From Planctomycetaceae bacterium (lineage in GTDB: Bacteria; Planctomycetota; Planctomycetia; Pirellulales; Pirellulaceae), in assembly GCA_024225195.1 (NCBI GenBank), contig JAAEMV010000072.1, positions 1 through 39,510 of the forward strand: a stretch of 39,510 bases of DNA, written 5' to 3'. Positions 15,835 to 24,854 of the stretch are shown in pieces. Within the stretch, counting starts at the first letter, position 1; each line of letters starts with the position of its first letter. Position numbers and translations under genes: made by a program. The notes beneath the pieces were generated by a model. The model ran no database searches. It saw only the letters and a list, made by a program, of their open reading frames with translations, and was not told the DNA's origin.

Positions 15835-16956
15835 ATGAATTCCCGATTTTTAAAAACACTATTATTAGCAAGTGTGGTTGTGGGTGGAGTTTGGGTGTTA
15901 TTTCACCGTGACAGAATTCGTGAACCTGCTGATATTTTAGTTTTAGTGCAGGAACAATTTTTAACATCTCAAGTTGGATTTGAATTTAACGAAGGATTCG
16001 AAGAAGGGTTAAGTGAATCGGTTGAGTCGATAACGGAGGCCGACCAATCACCCAAATATGTCACTAATGTAATTAGAATTGCGTCTTTTAAAATCAATGA
16101 CGAGGTCGAGGGGCGTCAAACAGATTCTGATTTAGAGTTATTAGCTGATATTTGCTCTCACTACGATGCAATAGCGTTACAAGACATCAATGCTGAGGAT
16201 AACCGTTGGCTTGATCGTGTTGTGTTACACATGAATAACGCGGAGCGTCGGAACAAAATTTTTCCACAGATTGAAAATCAAGCTCCAAGCTATACTTATG
16301 TCTCTGATTTTTCTTCTTCTGATCCATCTCGCGGAAATGGAACCGGTCTTTCGTCAGCGGTAATTTTCAACCGTAGAACGTTAAAGCTAAATCAAACGCA
16401 ATGGTACGCGATTGACGATCCGGATGAGCTACTCAGTCACAAACCGTTGGTGACCTGTTTTAAGACACGCGGGCCGGTCGATGACGAAGCATTCACGTTT
16501 TCGTTGGTCAATGTAAAACTTGGGTATCACCAATCTCAGCGAGAACTGACTGGATTGATTGAGTTATTTCGTGCCATTCGAAATGATGGGCGGGGTGAAG
16601 ATGACGTGCTGATCGTCGGTGACTTCAGCGGCGGTGATTCTGAGCTCCAGCCAATGCGCAAACGAGCAGGTTTGACCTGGGTAGTTTCGGATCGCGGGAC
16701 CAATTATTTCAATACGACTCGATTTGATAATTTAGTTTTCAATGAAGTTGCGACTGTTGAGTTCACGGGCCGAGGAGGCGTATTTGATTTCGTCCAGCAA
16801 TACAATTTGCCTCTCGAGGTGGCTTCGCAAGTGTCCAAACACGTTCCTGTGTGGGCTGAGTTTTCTGTTTTTGAAGGCCATACAAATTTAACGCCAGGCA
16901 ACGAAACCGCACGGCCAGGTCGCGTCGCCAAGGGTGAGTCGAGTGAACAGCACTAA
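15835..16956 (+). CDS. EEP-fold (endonuclease/exonuclease/phosphatase) protein with degenerate active site
   Basis: A 373-residue protein with an N-terminal membrane anchor or signal (6-23) and a DNase I-like fold. The usual EEP blocks can be lined up by eye: RIASFKI (81-87), DAIALQDI (111-118), SLVNVKLGYH (223-232), LIVGDFSGG (259-267), FDNLVF (297-302) and SKHVPVWAEFSVFEG (334-348). In active members these read FNI, LQE, NxH, GDxN and SDH. Here the Asn is Lys86, the Glu is Asp117, the catalytic His is Lys228, the Asn is Ser265 and the Asp is Lys335; only His336 is kept. This pattern predicts loss of Mg2+-dependent phosphodiesterase activity. The fold seems preserved, so it may have a binding or structural role. 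It converges on csrA with 12 bases between the two stop codons. Confidence 0.75.
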   Translation: MNSRFLKTLLLASVVVGGVWVLFHRDRIREPADILVLVQEQFLTSQVGFEFNEGFEEGLSESVESITEADQSPKYVTNVIRIASFKINDEVEGRQTDSDLELLADICSHYDAIALQDINAEDNRWLDRVVLHMNNAERRNKIFPQIENQAPSYTYVSDFSSSDPSRGNGTGLSSAVIFNRRTLKLNQTQWYAIDDPDELLSHKPLVTCFKTRGPVDDEAFTFSLVNVKLGYHQSQRELTGLIELFRAIRNDGRGEDDVLIVGDFSGGDSELQPMRKRAGLTWVVSDRGTNYFNTTRFDNLVFNEVATVEFTGRGGVFDFVQQYNLPLEVASQVSKHVPVWAEFSVFEGHTNLTPGNETARPGRVAKGESSEQH

Positions 16957-16968
16957 CGAAATCGCTTG

Positions 16969-17808
16969 TTAGGAAAAGCAGCTTGCCACTGCTGATTCGT
17001 CGCTTGTCTCAGCGAACCAGCTGGTTATTTCGATGTCTTGCTTGAGGTAAGTACGACTTGATCGCTGTAAACTGCCGACACCAAACATCCTAAGACTCGA
17101 CTGTTCGATTTTTCGATTGGCCTCCGCTGGTTCAGGGTTCGCTCCACTCGTTGAAACGTTGGGTGCCGTCTGAAGGGTGAAGATGTCTGTCTCGTGGGTG
17201 GTTGTGACATCCGACAAGTCGGCAGGTGAGAGCAACAAAATCAGATCGGGTTGTTCGCGTGATTGCAAAAATTCATTGAGTGACTCACCGTGGTTACAAT
17301 GCGTGGTTTGATAACCGAGAGATGAGAGTTGACCGATCAACTGCTCGGCTGAGTAATCAATATCATTAACGACAAGAGCTACTTTTTTTCGACTTAACCT
17401 ATAATCTGATTGCACTTCGTTGACTGTTGCCGACGATAAATTAGTTTCTTCGGTGGTTCCAGACACGTTTTGAAGTGTTTCTAAACACTCCAAGGCGTGA
17501 TTGAGTGCGTCTTCTGCCTTGTCGTTCAAGTTCTGCCGAAGCTGATTTTGCGCGAGATGAATGGCAAGATTGGCGGCATCCAGGCACTTTTTAATTTCGG
17601 GAGAAGTAGAACACTTCGGTTTTGGTCTGTTTCGTTTCCGCGGGGTTAGATCCGCGATGGATTCGAGTTCTCCACGAATGATACGAATCTCATCGGGAGC
17701 CTGAATCCCAAGCCGAACCGAACGACCCTGGACTCTTGTGACTTCGACTGAAATACCGAGACCTGGAAAAAGAACTTTTTCTGCTTCGCGTCGCGAGAGA
17801 ATTAACAT
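16969..17808 (-). CDS. csrA: CsrA fused to a helical linker and a receiver-like domain
   Basis: A 279-residue protein whose first 60 residues are CsrA: MLILSRREAEKVLF, VRLGIQAPDEIRIIRGELE, with the RNA-contact positions Leu4, Arg6 and Arg45 kept. Ordinary CsrA ends near residue 60-75. Here a basic linker (KRNRPKPK) leads to a predicted helical hairpin at about 68-113 (CLDAANLAIHLAQNQL, AEDALNHALECLETLQ). A segment at 141-200 resembles the first half of a receiver domain: KKVALVVNDID, LGYQTTHCNHGESLNEF and QPDLILLLSP. The phospho-acceptor Asp position is occupied by Leu/Ser, so it would be a pseudoreceiver. The rest (201-279) is Ser/Thr-rich without a clear fold. The ATG at 17808 has GGAG six bases upstream. 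CsrA binds GGA motifs near ribosome-binding sites and controls translation; the extension may add a sensory or dimerisation surface. Confidence 0.85.
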   Translation of the reverse strand: MLILSRREAEKVLFPGLGISVEVTRVQGRSVRLGIQAPDEIRIIRGELESIADLTPRKRNRPKPKCSTSPEIKKCLDAANLAIHLAQNQLRQNLNDKAEDALNHALECLETLQNVSGTTEETNLSSATVNEVQSDYRLSRKKVALVVNDIDYSAEQLIGQLSSLGYQTTHCNHGESLNEFLQSREQPDLILLLSPADLSDVTTTHETDIFTLQTAPNVSTSGANPEPAEANRKIEQSSLRMFGVGSLQRSSRTYLKQDIEITSWFAETSDESAVASCFS

Positions 17809-18139
17809 ATCAGACTCCTTTCAAAAGTTTGATTGTCGGTAATCAATAATCCGACATCCTGACGATCGATCTGTGCCACGAAATCCTTTCAGGCACCATT
17901 GGCGTGTCGTTAAGGGCGTAGAGGCCACTCTTTTATCCCCTGAACAGTGTTAGTGTACAGAAAAACACTACGCATGTAAAGCGAAACAGTTCGCTAAGTT
18001 GGTTTGATCAGTTAAGTCCAGATAGCACGTATTTCCCGCGGTTTTATTGCATTAGAGAGATTGCCTGCTGTCAGAAATTCGATAAATAGTGACAATGACC
18101 TTATGTGATTCATGAAATTTAGAGCCAGTAGCAAACAAT
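17809..18139 (-). promoter_or_regulatory. csrA 5' leader with GGA motifs, and divergent intergenic region
   Basis: No gene is visible in this 331-base divergent gap. In the csrA transcript (minus strand), GGA occurs at the complements of 17816-17818 (in the ribosome-binding site), 17850-17852, 17857-17859 and 17884-17886. The second and third flank a 6-bp stem TGTCGG/CCGACA (17834-17839 with 17851-17856). Several GGAs, one inside the Shine-Dalgarno sequence, are the usual layout for CsrA autoregulation. A separate 6-bp inverted repeat AGTGTT/AACACT lies at 17946-17969 and could be an operator. Promoters for either gene were not identified. Confidence 0.4.
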
Positions 18140-19033
18140 ATGTCAGCCGAAATTGAACAGCGTGCTCATGAGATAGTGGAAGACTTGCGGGCCGATATTG
18201 ACTTTGAACTCGATGATGTAATCGCAAGAATTGTGCGAGGCTTGCCAGAAGATTATTTCAAAATGCTATCGCGAGATGATCAACTTCGCCAGCTAAAGGC
18301 TTTGCTTGCGATGGGCGTCTGTAATCTCTCGGAAGAAATTATGCTGCGCAGCGATGACGGCCAACAGATTGCAGTGGTCGCCCGGAAAAACTATCCAGGC
18401 TTGCTCGCTAACTTGCTCAAGCGAATTCCGGCGGAGTTGGAGTTAATCGGTGCAAAGATTTTCACTTCAACCGACCACGACTTTATTATCGATCTGTTTG
18501 AGTTTAAGCCAATTGAAAAATCCGAACCGGCAGCCCCGGTCGACTGGGTCGATTTAGAATCGACTGTCGAAGCAGTTGCCAGTAAAGTTGGATCACCGAT
18601 TGATCAAGTTCGTGACTTTGTATCGCAGTACCATCCCGGCAACAGGATTCTTAGTTCTCCAAGTGACGTTGCTGATCAATTCCTTGTCTGTCTCGATTCA
18701 CAGCGAACGAAAGAGACCGCGGTCCGATGGATCTCAGTGGGAGACGAACGGTCTTCGAGAGTAACGGTCGCTTCATCGAGTCGCTCAGCGCGAGACGTTT
18801 TCCGAAAAACGGCGGAATTCCTGGCAATGAGAGCGTGGGACATTGACCGAGCCTACTTACATGATTTTCCACGAGAGGAAAACGCTCACATGGCGGTCGC
18901 CAGTTTTTTGGTGGCTGGCCCGGCTTCGGAATCGAATAGCACAGAAACGAAGATTTCACCGACGAGTGATCAAGGGCGTGATGACGAACAAGCAGCGAAT
19001 TCTATCGCAACGGATTTGGCAAAGTTTTTGTAA
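18140..19033 (+). CDS. Free-standing protein resembling the N-terminal regulatory region of NAD-glutamate dehydrogenase
   Basis: A 297-residue soluble protein. RGLPEDYFKMLSRDDQLRQLKALL (about 33-56), MLRSDDGQQIAVVARKNYPGLLANLL and AKIFTSTDHDFIIDLFEF are arranged like the N-terminal, ACT-containing part of large planctomycete NAD-dependent glutamate dehydrogenases, as I remember them. The later part (200-265: ERSSRVTVASSSRSARDVFR, WDIDRAYLHDF) also fits that region. The catalytic dehydrogenase domains are absent: the frame ends cleanly at 19033 and neither other forward frame continues the homology before the transaldolase gene. It may be a genuine stand-alone regulator or a truncated remnant. 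Intact length and ordinary codon use argue for a working protein. It is divergent from csrA. The homology is from memory and should be treated as moderate. Confidence 0.6.
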   Translation: MSAEIEQRAHEIVEDLRADIDFELDDVIARIVRGLPEDYFKMLSRDDQLRQLKALLAMGVCNLSEEIMLRSDDGQQIAVVARKNYPGLLANLLKRIPAELELIGAKIFTSTDHDFIIDLFEFKPIEKSEPAAPVDWVDLESTVEAVASKVGSPIDQVRDFVSQYHPGNRILSSPSDVADQFLVCLDSQRTKETAVRWISVGDERSSRVTVASSSRSARDVFRKTAEFLAMRAWDIDRAYLHDFPREENAHMAVASFLVAGPASESNSTETKISPTSDQGRDDEQAANSIATDLAKFL

Positions 19034-19315
19034 ATCACGTTTGGTGTTGTCGGCAATCTATCTCTGCAATGTCGAATTGTCTGTGATCAATGAAAGCAAA
19101 TGTTTCATATCGTGGATGGGCTCGTCGTTGAATTCGAGAATGACAATTTTGTCTATTTGTGAAATCTCATAATCCCACGTGTTTTTTGAGTCAATTTTTC
19201 AGCCGTCAATATTTGGTCTATTTCCTAGGCTACCCCATGTAGCGGTTCAAATCGGCTTTCTTTAAAAAGAAGTTTCGACTTGGAAAATGAAGTCAGCCTA
19301 ACACGGGGATAAATT

Positions 19316-20371
19316 ATGTCGGATTCGTTAACGTCGCTAATCAACGCCGGAACAAAACTCTGGTTGGATAGCATTGACCCTGAATTAGTACGAGCCAATC
19401 GAGAACTCGGTGCAACTGGAGCAACCTCCAATCCAATCATCGTTTCCAATCTGATCAAAACAGGTCGATTTGATTCAGAAATTAACGAGGTGATGAAAAC
19501 AGGTGCAGACGATAATGAAGTCGCGTGGCAAATCACAGACCACATGGTCAAGGATGCCCAGACGGTCTTTGAAAAGGTATGGTCGGAGACTCAAGGTAAC
19601 GATGGCTATGTCAGTTTCGAATTGGATCCACTCATCGAAGATCCTGAACTGGATTTGCCCCATGCTGATCGGGTTGCTCGTTATATCGAGTTGGGCAAAA
19701 AATGGTCGGCTGGCCATACCAATCGGATGATCAAGGTACCTGCGACCCCTGCAGGCATTGAAGCGCTCGAAGAGTTGGCCGCCTTTGGAGCGAGTTTAAA
19801 TGTTACGTTGATTTTTACCGCGCGGCAGTATGAGGCGGCGCGCGACGCTTGTTGGCGAGGCGCGCAGCGACGTGATTCATTGGATCATTTTAAAAGCGTT
19901 TACAGTATTTTTGTTTCTAGGATTGATGTGTATACCGAGCAGCAGTTGCCAAGCTTGCAGGAAGAAACACAGGGACAAGTCGGGATTGTAAATGCAAAAA
20001 ATATCTGGGCAGCGAATCAAAAGTATTGGTCTGGAAAAGGTTGTCCGCTGCAGCAAGAGATGATCTTTGCGAGCACTGGAACGAAAAAACCGGAAGACCC
20101 CAAATGGAAATACGTCGCGGCGTTAGCGGGAAGTGATATCCAGACAAACCCGCCTGCCACCAATGATGCAATTGCTGAAGGTGATGTTGAGTTTAACCGT
20201 CAGATCGATTTGCCAGTCTCAGAGTTGGTTCAGCAAGACATTGAAGCCAATGTCGATTTTGTTCAACTGGAGCAAGTGTTAATGCGGGAAGGCATTTCTA
20301 AATTCTCAAAGCCCCAGCAAGAATTAATTGCACTCATTGGAGAGAAGCGAGCGGCGATCAGTATTTCTTAA
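19316..20371 (+). CDS. tal: Transaldolase
   Basis: A 351-residue transaldolase of the longer TalB-like class, which transfers a dihydroxyacetone unit between sedoheptulose-7-phosphate and glyceraldehyde-3-phosphate in the pentose phosphate pathway. Diagnostic blocks are [15 protein letters not shown] (32-46), GYVSFELDP (97-105), the Schiff-base Lys140 in [37 protein letters not shown] and the late [18 protein letters not shown]. The ATG at 19316 has GGGGA six bases upstream. The gene stands alone; 282 bases without a visible gene precede it and 341 follow before cysD. Planctomycete homologues are often called transaldolase family protein, and small-molecule specificity cannot be read from the sequence alone. 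Confidence 0.92.
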   Translation: MSDSLTSLINAGTKLWLDSIDPELVRANRELGATGATSNPIIVSNLIKTGRFDSEINEVMKTGADDNEVAWQITDHMVKDAQTVFEKVWSETQGNDGYVSFELDPLIEDPELDLPHADRVARYIELGKKWSAGHTNRMIKVPATPAGIEALEELAAFGASLNVTLIFTARQYEAARDACWRGAQRRDSLDHFKSVYSIFVSRIDVYTEQQLPSLQEETQGQVGIVNAKNIWAANQKYWSGKGCPLQQEMIFASTGTKKPEDPKWKYVAALAGSDIQTNPPATNDAIAEGDVEFNRQIDLPVSELVQQDIEANVDFVQLEQVLMREGISKFSKPQQELIALIGEKRAAISIS

Positions 20372-20712
20372 ACGGAGACGGGTGAGAGTCTAAGATTGGT
20401 GTTCAGCGTTAAGAAAGCTGGCAATCGGCGTAATTACGCGAAGCGAATTAGTCTCGTGGGTCGTTAATTGATTGGCGGGTTCGTATGGAAATGGGCCTTG
20501 GTTTTTTAGCGATAATTAGAGAGTGCCACCGGGCTGGTTCTCGCTCCGAACCAGCCTGAGTCCCGGACCGCGGTTAACAACGCGCTTTTCCACCAATAAC
20601 GCCAGTTTGGGGCGGAAATAACCGGTTTATATCTGCATTGTGGCCTCTCGGGCTCCTATCTATTATGGGTGCTCCTGATTTTCGTTGTTTTTAAAATTAG
20701 AGTGAGTCTCCA
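20372..20712 (+). other. Intergenic region between tal and cysD
   Basis: No supported gene is present in this 341-base stretch. A 24-codon frame starting at ATG 20485 ends inside the hairpin at 20530-20558, but it has no ribosome-binding site and I do not call it. The strong hairpin is listed separately. The last 150 bases before cysD show no recognisable SAM or other riboswitch core. Confidence 0.5.
20530..20558. repeat. Strong 11-bp hairpin (REP-like or transcript-end element)
   Basis: CGGGCTGGTTC (20530-20540) pairs with GAACCAGCCTG (20548-20558) around the loop TCGCTCC; all pairs are Watson-Crick except one G-T. No T-run follows on either strand, so standard intrinsic termination is unlikely. 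Its place 159 bases after tal and 155 before cysD fits a REP-like intergenic repeat, an mRNA 3'-end stabiliser or a leader element. Whether it recurs in the genome cannot be judged from this window. Confidence 0.45.
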
Positions 20713-21621
20713 TTGTCCTCCTATCAATTAACGCACCTGAAGCAACTGGAAGCTGAAAGCATCCATATCATCCGCGAAGTTGCCGCCGAGTTTGACAATC
20801 CAGTCATGCTGTATTCGATCGGAAAAGACTCGTCAGTCATGGTGCACCTTGCGCTCAAGGCGTTCTATCCTGCGAAGCCTCCGTTTCCGTTGATGCATGT
20901 CGACACGTGCTGGAAGTTCCAGGACATGTATAAATTCAAGGAAGATTATGCGATCAAGGAACTTGGATTAGATGTGATCACGCACATCAATGAAGAGGGG
21001 CGAGCGTTAAACCTTGATCCGATGGTTTCCAGCGGAAAGCATACGGAGGTCATGAAAACAGATGGATTAATTCAGGCGCTCAATAAATACAAATTCGATG
21101 CTGCTTTTGGTGGAGCTCGACGAGATGAAGAAAAATCTCGGGCGAAGGAACGGGTTTATTCGTTCCGAAGTGCGTCTCACCAATGGGACCCCAAAAACCA
21201 ACGACCTGAACTCTGGAATCTCTATAACGCCAAAGTAAACAAGGGCGAGAGCATTCGCGTGTTTCCAATTTCCAATTGGACGGAATTAGATGTCTGGCAG
21301 TACATCCACCTAGAAAAAATTCCAATTGTTCCGCTTTATTTTGCCGCTAAACGACCGACCATTGAGCGAGATGGAATTTTGATCATGGTCGACGATGATC
21401 GGCTCAACCTATTGCCTGGTGAAGTTCCTGTTGAGAAGACAATACGATTCCGAACGCTTGGTTGTTATCCACTGACGGGCGCTGTCGAGGCTCCTGCAAC
21501 GACGCTCCCTGAAATTATTCAAGAGATGTTACTGGCGACAACCTCTGAGCGAAATGGTCGGGTGATCGATAATGATGACGAAGGATCGATGCAAGACAAG
21601 AAAGAAAAGGGTTATTTTTAA
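20713..21621 (+). CDS. cysD: Sulfate adenylyltransferase subunit 2 (ATP sulfurylase, CysD)
   Basis: A 302-residue CysD, the PP-loop ATP pyrophosphatase subunit that makes adenosine 5'-phosphosulfate from ATP and sulfate with CysN. It matches the family end to end: [22 protein letters not shown]-loop SIGKDSS (35-41), [42 protein letters not shown] and [14 protein letters not shown]. The start is TTG 20713; the first ATG in frame is inside the PP-loop strand, so it cannot be used. The fused cysNC follows 80 bases later on the same strand and supplies the GTPase and APS kinase, so the pair forms the sulfate-activation unit. Confidence 0.96.
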   Translation: MSSYQLTHLKQLEAESIHIIREVAAEFDNPVMLYSIGKDSSVMVHLALKAFYPAKPPFPLMHVDTCWKFQDMYKFKEDYAIKELGLDVITHINEEGRALNLDPMVSSGKHTEVMKTDGLIQALNKYKFDAAFGGARRDEEKSRAKERVYSFRSASHQWDPKNQRPELWNLYNAKVNKGESIRVFPISNWTELDVWQYIHLEKIPIVPLYFAAKRPTIERDGILIMVDDDRLNLLPGEVPVEKTIRFRTLGCYPLTGAVEAPATTLPEIIQEMLLATTSERNGRVIDNDDEGSMQDKKEKGYF

Positions 21622-21701
21622 TCCAACCCTTGTCCAGTTATGAGTTGAAGTTGTCCAAGTAGCGTTTCCGTTTCCACCACTAGAATTTTGCATTCAAAAC
21701 A

Positions 21702-23627
21702 ATGTCTAATCAAGACGATTTAATTTCGAGCGATATCCACGCCTACCTCGATCAGCACGAGAAAAAAGAGCTGCTCCGTTTTCTGACATGCGGAAGTGTC
21801 GACGATGGGAAGAGCACGCTAATTGGGCGGCTGCTCTACGATTCAAAGATGATTTACGAAGACACGCTCGCCAAATTAGAAAAAGATTCGGCGGTGCATG
21901 GAACAACTGGCGGCGGTTTTGATCCCGCGATGTTAACCGACGGCTTGAAAGAAGAAAAAGAACAGGGCATCACAATCGATGTGGCCTATCGTTATTTTTC
22001 AACAGCGAAACGCAAGTTTATCATTGCTGATACTCCGGGCCATGTTCAATATACGCGAAACATGGCGACTGGTGCTTCCACCGCGGATCTTGCGATTATC
22101 TTGATTGACGCGCGACCCGGTCATGGCGTGATGGAGCAGACAAAGCGTCACAGCTTTATCGCTTCTTTGCTTGGCATCAAGCACGTCCTGGTTGCTGTTA
22201 ACAAAATGGATCTCGTTGATTTCAGCGAGTCGGTTTTTCGAGAAATTTGTGACGACTACCGAGAGTTTGCTCAGCGTCTTGATCCGAATGATTTGCATTT
22301 CATTCCAATTTCGGCACTCAACGGAGACAACGTCGTCGAACGAAGTGAAAATACGCCGTGGTATAACGGTTCGACGTTGATGAATTTCCTTGAAACGGTT
22401 TACATCGGTTCCGACCGCAATCTCAAAGACTTCCGTTTCCCCGTTCAGTCTGTCACTAGGCCCAACCTCGACTTTCGCGGTTTCGCAGGCACGATTGCTT
22501 CAGGAATTATTCGCGTTGGCGATAAAGTGATGTCTTTACCGTCGCGAAAAACGAGTACCGTTAAAGAGATCGTCACCTTCGACGGCAATCTCGATGAGGC
22601 AGCCACGCCAATGTCAGTGACACTGACATTAGACGATGAAATCGATTCGAGTCGAGGCGATATGATCGTCAAACCTGGGAACTTGCCCAAGCTTGAACAA
22701 AAATTTGATGCGATGCTGGTTTGGATGTCGGACGCCGCGATGGTGCCCGGAAGGCAGTATGTTTTCAAACACACTACCAAAATGGTAACTGGGAACTTCT
22801 CAACGCTTCGTTATCAAATTGATGTGAATACGATGCACAGCAGTCCCGCACCGACTTTGGAGCTTAACCAGATTGGGCGAGTCAATGTTGTCTTAAACCA
22901 GCCCATTTGTTTCGATCGTTATCGAACCAACAAGAGTACCGGCGCGTTTATTGTGATCGATCGAATTACAAACGTGACGGTCGCCGCTGGGATGATCATC
23001 GATCAACGTACCAGTGAAAATACGGGTGCGAGCTGGGAGAAAGCTTCTGTTAGTGAATCGTTGGTCGAAGAAATCAGCGCAGTAACGCCGGAAGAACGAG
23101 CATCGCGGTACGGCCAGAAACCGACAACGATATTGTTTACCGGGCTGCCGGGGGCTGGAAAATCAACCACGGCGTTTGGAGTCGAGCGTCAACTGTTTGA
23201 TATGGGCCGAAGCGCGATGGTGGTAGATGGCCAGAATATGCGAATTGGTTTAAGTCGAGATTTGAATTTTTCTAAAGATGATCGAAGTGAAAATGTTCGC
23301 CGGGCTGCAGAAGTGGCCACTCTGATGAACGATGCAGGCCTGATCTGTCTTCTGTCTTTTGTGTCGCCTAATGATGACGATCGAAAGAAGGCTGCCGGTG
23401 TCGTTGGGGGCGATCGATTCTTAGTTGTGCACCTAACGGCGCCAGAGGAAACTTGCCAACAGCGGCACGAAGCTGAGCAGTCATCTTCCGAGGATGCCCC
23501 TCGTGAATCGACAGTCAACTATCAGGAACCCACGGACGCGGATCTAGTTTTGGACACGGCCGAACTGAAACCCGCTGACTGCGTGGCTAAGGTAATCGCG
23601 CTTCTCGAAGCGAAAGAGATAATTTAA
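21702..23627 (+). CDS. cysNC: Bifunctional sulfate adenylyltransferase subunit 1 / APS kinase (CysN-CysC fusion)
   Basis: A 641-residue fusion like NodQ. Residues 1-455 are CysN, an EF-Tu-like GTPase that drives ATP sulfurylase: GSVDDGKST (31-39), [12 protein letters not shown] and the switch block [15 protein letters not shown]. Residues from about 470 are APS kinase: P-loop [10 protein letters not shown] near 480-489, [32 protein letters not shown] and [13 protein letters not shown]. The last part departs from the usual kinase: the expected KGLYxKARxG and FTGxDxPYE blocks are missing, replaced by a Ser/Glu-rich stretch ([15 protein letters not shown]) before DADLVLDT. This may affect APS binding or the lid, or be a clade variant. 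A terminator follows at 23629. Confidence 0.94.
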   Translation: MSNQDDLISSDIHAYLDQHEKKELLRFLTCGSVDDGKSTLIGRLLYDSKMIYEDTLAKLEKDSAVHGTTGGGFDPAMLTDGLKEEKEQGITIDVAYRYFSTAKRKFIIADTPGHVQYTRNMATGASTADLAIILIDARPGHGVMEQTKRHSFIASLLGIKHVLVAVNKMDLVDFSESVFREICDDYREFAQRLDPNDLHFIPISALNGDNVVERSENTPWYNGSTLMNFLETVYIGSDRNLKDFRFPVQSVTRPNLDFRGFAGTIASGIIRVGDKVMSLPSRKTSTVKEIVTFDGNLDEAATPMSVTLTLDDEIDSSRGDMIVKPGNLPKLEQKFDAMLVWMSDAAMVPGRQYVFKHTTKMVTGNFSTLRYQIDVNTMHSSPAPTLELNQIGRVNVVLNQPICFDRYRTNKSTGAFIVIDRITNVTVAAGMIIDQRTSENTGASWEKASVSESLVEEISAVTPEERASRYGQKPTTILFTGLPGAGKSTTAFGVERQLFDMGRSAMVVDGQNMRIGLSRDLNFSKDDRSENVRRAAEVATLMNDAGLICLLSFVSPNDDDRKKAAGVVGGDRFLVVHLTAPEETCQQRHEAEQSSSEDAPRESTVNYQEPTDADLVLDTAELKPADCVAKVIALLEAKEII

Positions 23628-23628
23628 G

Positions 23629-23665
23629 AAAACGAAATTGTCTGTGATAAAACAATTCGTTTTTT
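23629..23665 (+). terminator. Rho-independent terminator of cysD-cysNC
   Basis: AACGAAATTGT (23631-23641) pairs with ACAATTCGTT (23652-23661) with a single bulged A and a 10-base loop. The descending arm runs into TTTTTT (23660-23665), and upstream A residues can extend the stem. It lies directly after the cysNC stop. Confidence 0.7.
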
Positions 23666-23726
23666 AAATGGTAATCGGTTATAGTCGGGGAAAAATCATC
23701 CCTTTTGGAAACCTGAGTCTGTCGCC

Positions 23727-24758
23727 GTGCCTACCAGTGAATTCCCTTCGTTCCGCCCTCATCGGTTATTGAAATCGGCTCACCTGCAGACGGTGTTGGG
23801 TGCGACGGTTAAGGGGAATTGCCAAGCGGATAATGCGACCAGACGAATTGTCAATCTGCACGATGGCGATCGTTTGGTTGTTCATGACGATCAACCGGAA
23901 GTCTGGGCGCTGGGTGATCGCATTGTGATTTTAATACATGGACTCTGTGGGTCGCATCGCTCGCCGGGGGTGTCCAGAGTCGCAGCGAAATTAAACCAGC
24001 AGGGGGTCAGAACAATTCGCGTTGACATGCGGGGTTCGGGTGCCAGTTCTGGAGTTTCGAGATCTCACCTGCATGGCGGGAATTACTGGGATGCAAACGC
24101 TGTTATCGATGCCGTTCATCAATTGAGTCCGAACTCAAAGATAAGTTTGGTGGGATTTTCCCTTGGTGGAAACATCGTGTTGAAAACGATTGGAATCTGG
24201 GGCGTGAAGCCTCACGCCCAGATCGATGCTGCTTTCGTCGTTTCACCTCCAATCGATCTGGTTCATTGCTCTTGGCATTTGAGGCAGCATGGTAACCGAC
24301 TCTATGAATCGTATTTTGTTAAACAACTGCAAAATCAATTGCAGCGTCGTCGGAAGCGAGTTCCCAACTTAGTTGAAAGTAACATGACGCGTTTTCCAAC
24401 GCGATTGGTTCACTGGGACGATCAATTTACAGCACCCTGTTGGGGCTATCGTAGCGCACTCGACTATTACCGCGACGCGAGTTCCGCACCCAATCTGATG
24501 GATGTGCAGGTTCCGACTTTGTTAGTAACTGCAATGGACGATCCCGTTGTGCCCTTTGAAATGTATGCTGATCATCCGATGTCGAATGCAATTCAAATTG
24601 TGGCAACCCAGCACGGTGGACATCTTGGTTTTTTTGGTCGGCGTGGCGAGGATCCTGATCGTCATTGGTTAGATTGGCGGATTTGCGAGTGGAGCGAATC
24701 GTTAGCGGTTTCGACCACAGAATCGACATCACCTGAAATAACTGAAATTTGTCGGTAG
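23727..24758 (+). CDS. YheT-family alpha/beta hydrolase
   Basis: A 343-residue hydrolase of the YheT/COG0429 group. The start is GTG 23727, giving PTSEFPSFRPHRLLKSAHLQT, where the PxxxxxHLQT stretch is typical of the family start. Core motifs are VILIHGLCGSHRSP (oxyanion region), RVDMRGSGAS, nucleophile Ser145 in GFSLGGN, an acid in TAMDDPVVPFEMY (Asp271 or Asp272) and His299 in GGHLGFFG. The natural substrate of YheT-like enzymes is not established; carboxylester hydrolysis is usual. A probable promoter lies in the 100 bases after the cysNC terminator. The PQQ-like gene at 24855 follows with its own promoter. Confidence 0.88.
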   Translation: MPTSEFPSFRPHRLLKSAHLQTVLGATVKGNCQADNATRRIVNLHDGDRLVVHDDQPEVWALGDRIVILIHGLCGSHRSPGVSRVAAKLNQQGVRTIRVDMRGSGASSGVSRSHLHGGNYWDANAVIDAVHQLSPNSKISLVGFSLGGNIVLKTIGIWGVKPHAQIDAAFVVSPPIDLVHCSWHLRQHGNRLYESYFVKQLQNQLQRRRKRVPNLVESNMTRFPTRLVHWDDQFTAPCWGYRSALDYYRDASSAPNLMDVQVPTLLVTAMDDPVVPFEMYADHPMSNAIQIVATQHGGHLGFFGRRGEDPDRHWLDWRICEWSESLAVSTTESTSPEITEICR

Positions 24759-24784
24759 TTCGTGAGTCGTGGTCACGGCGAACT
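24757..24784 (+). terminator. Weak terminator-like hairpin after the hydrolase gene
   Basis: AGTTCGTGA (24757-24765) pairs with TCACG (24773-24777) and, after a 3-base bulge, AACT (24781-24784), starting inside the stop codon. Only TTTAAAT follows the stem, so termination would be inefficient. Confidence 0.35.
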
Positions 24785-24812
24785 TTAAATGCGTGTTTAG
24801 CTCTATTGAACG

Positions 24813-24821
24813 TGATATAAT
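24813..24821 (+). promoter_or_regulatory. Extended -10 promoter of the second PQQ-like gene
   Basis: TGATATAAT is a perfect extended -10 element (TGn followed by TATAAT at 24816-24821). It lies 33 bases upstream of the ATG at 24855. No clear -35 is present at the expected distance. Confidence 0.6.
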
Positions 24822-24854
24822 CGGTGACTTGAAATCACTAACAACGAGGGTTCT

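Noticed and set aside
20485-20559. 24-codon leader peptide before cysD
   Set aside because: No ribosome-binding site, only one Cys codon, and it ends in the hairpin by chance of frame.
20372-20712. SAM or cobalamin riboswitch upstream of cysD
   Set aside because: I looked for the conserved cores of these classes and could not find them; only one isolated hairpin is evident.
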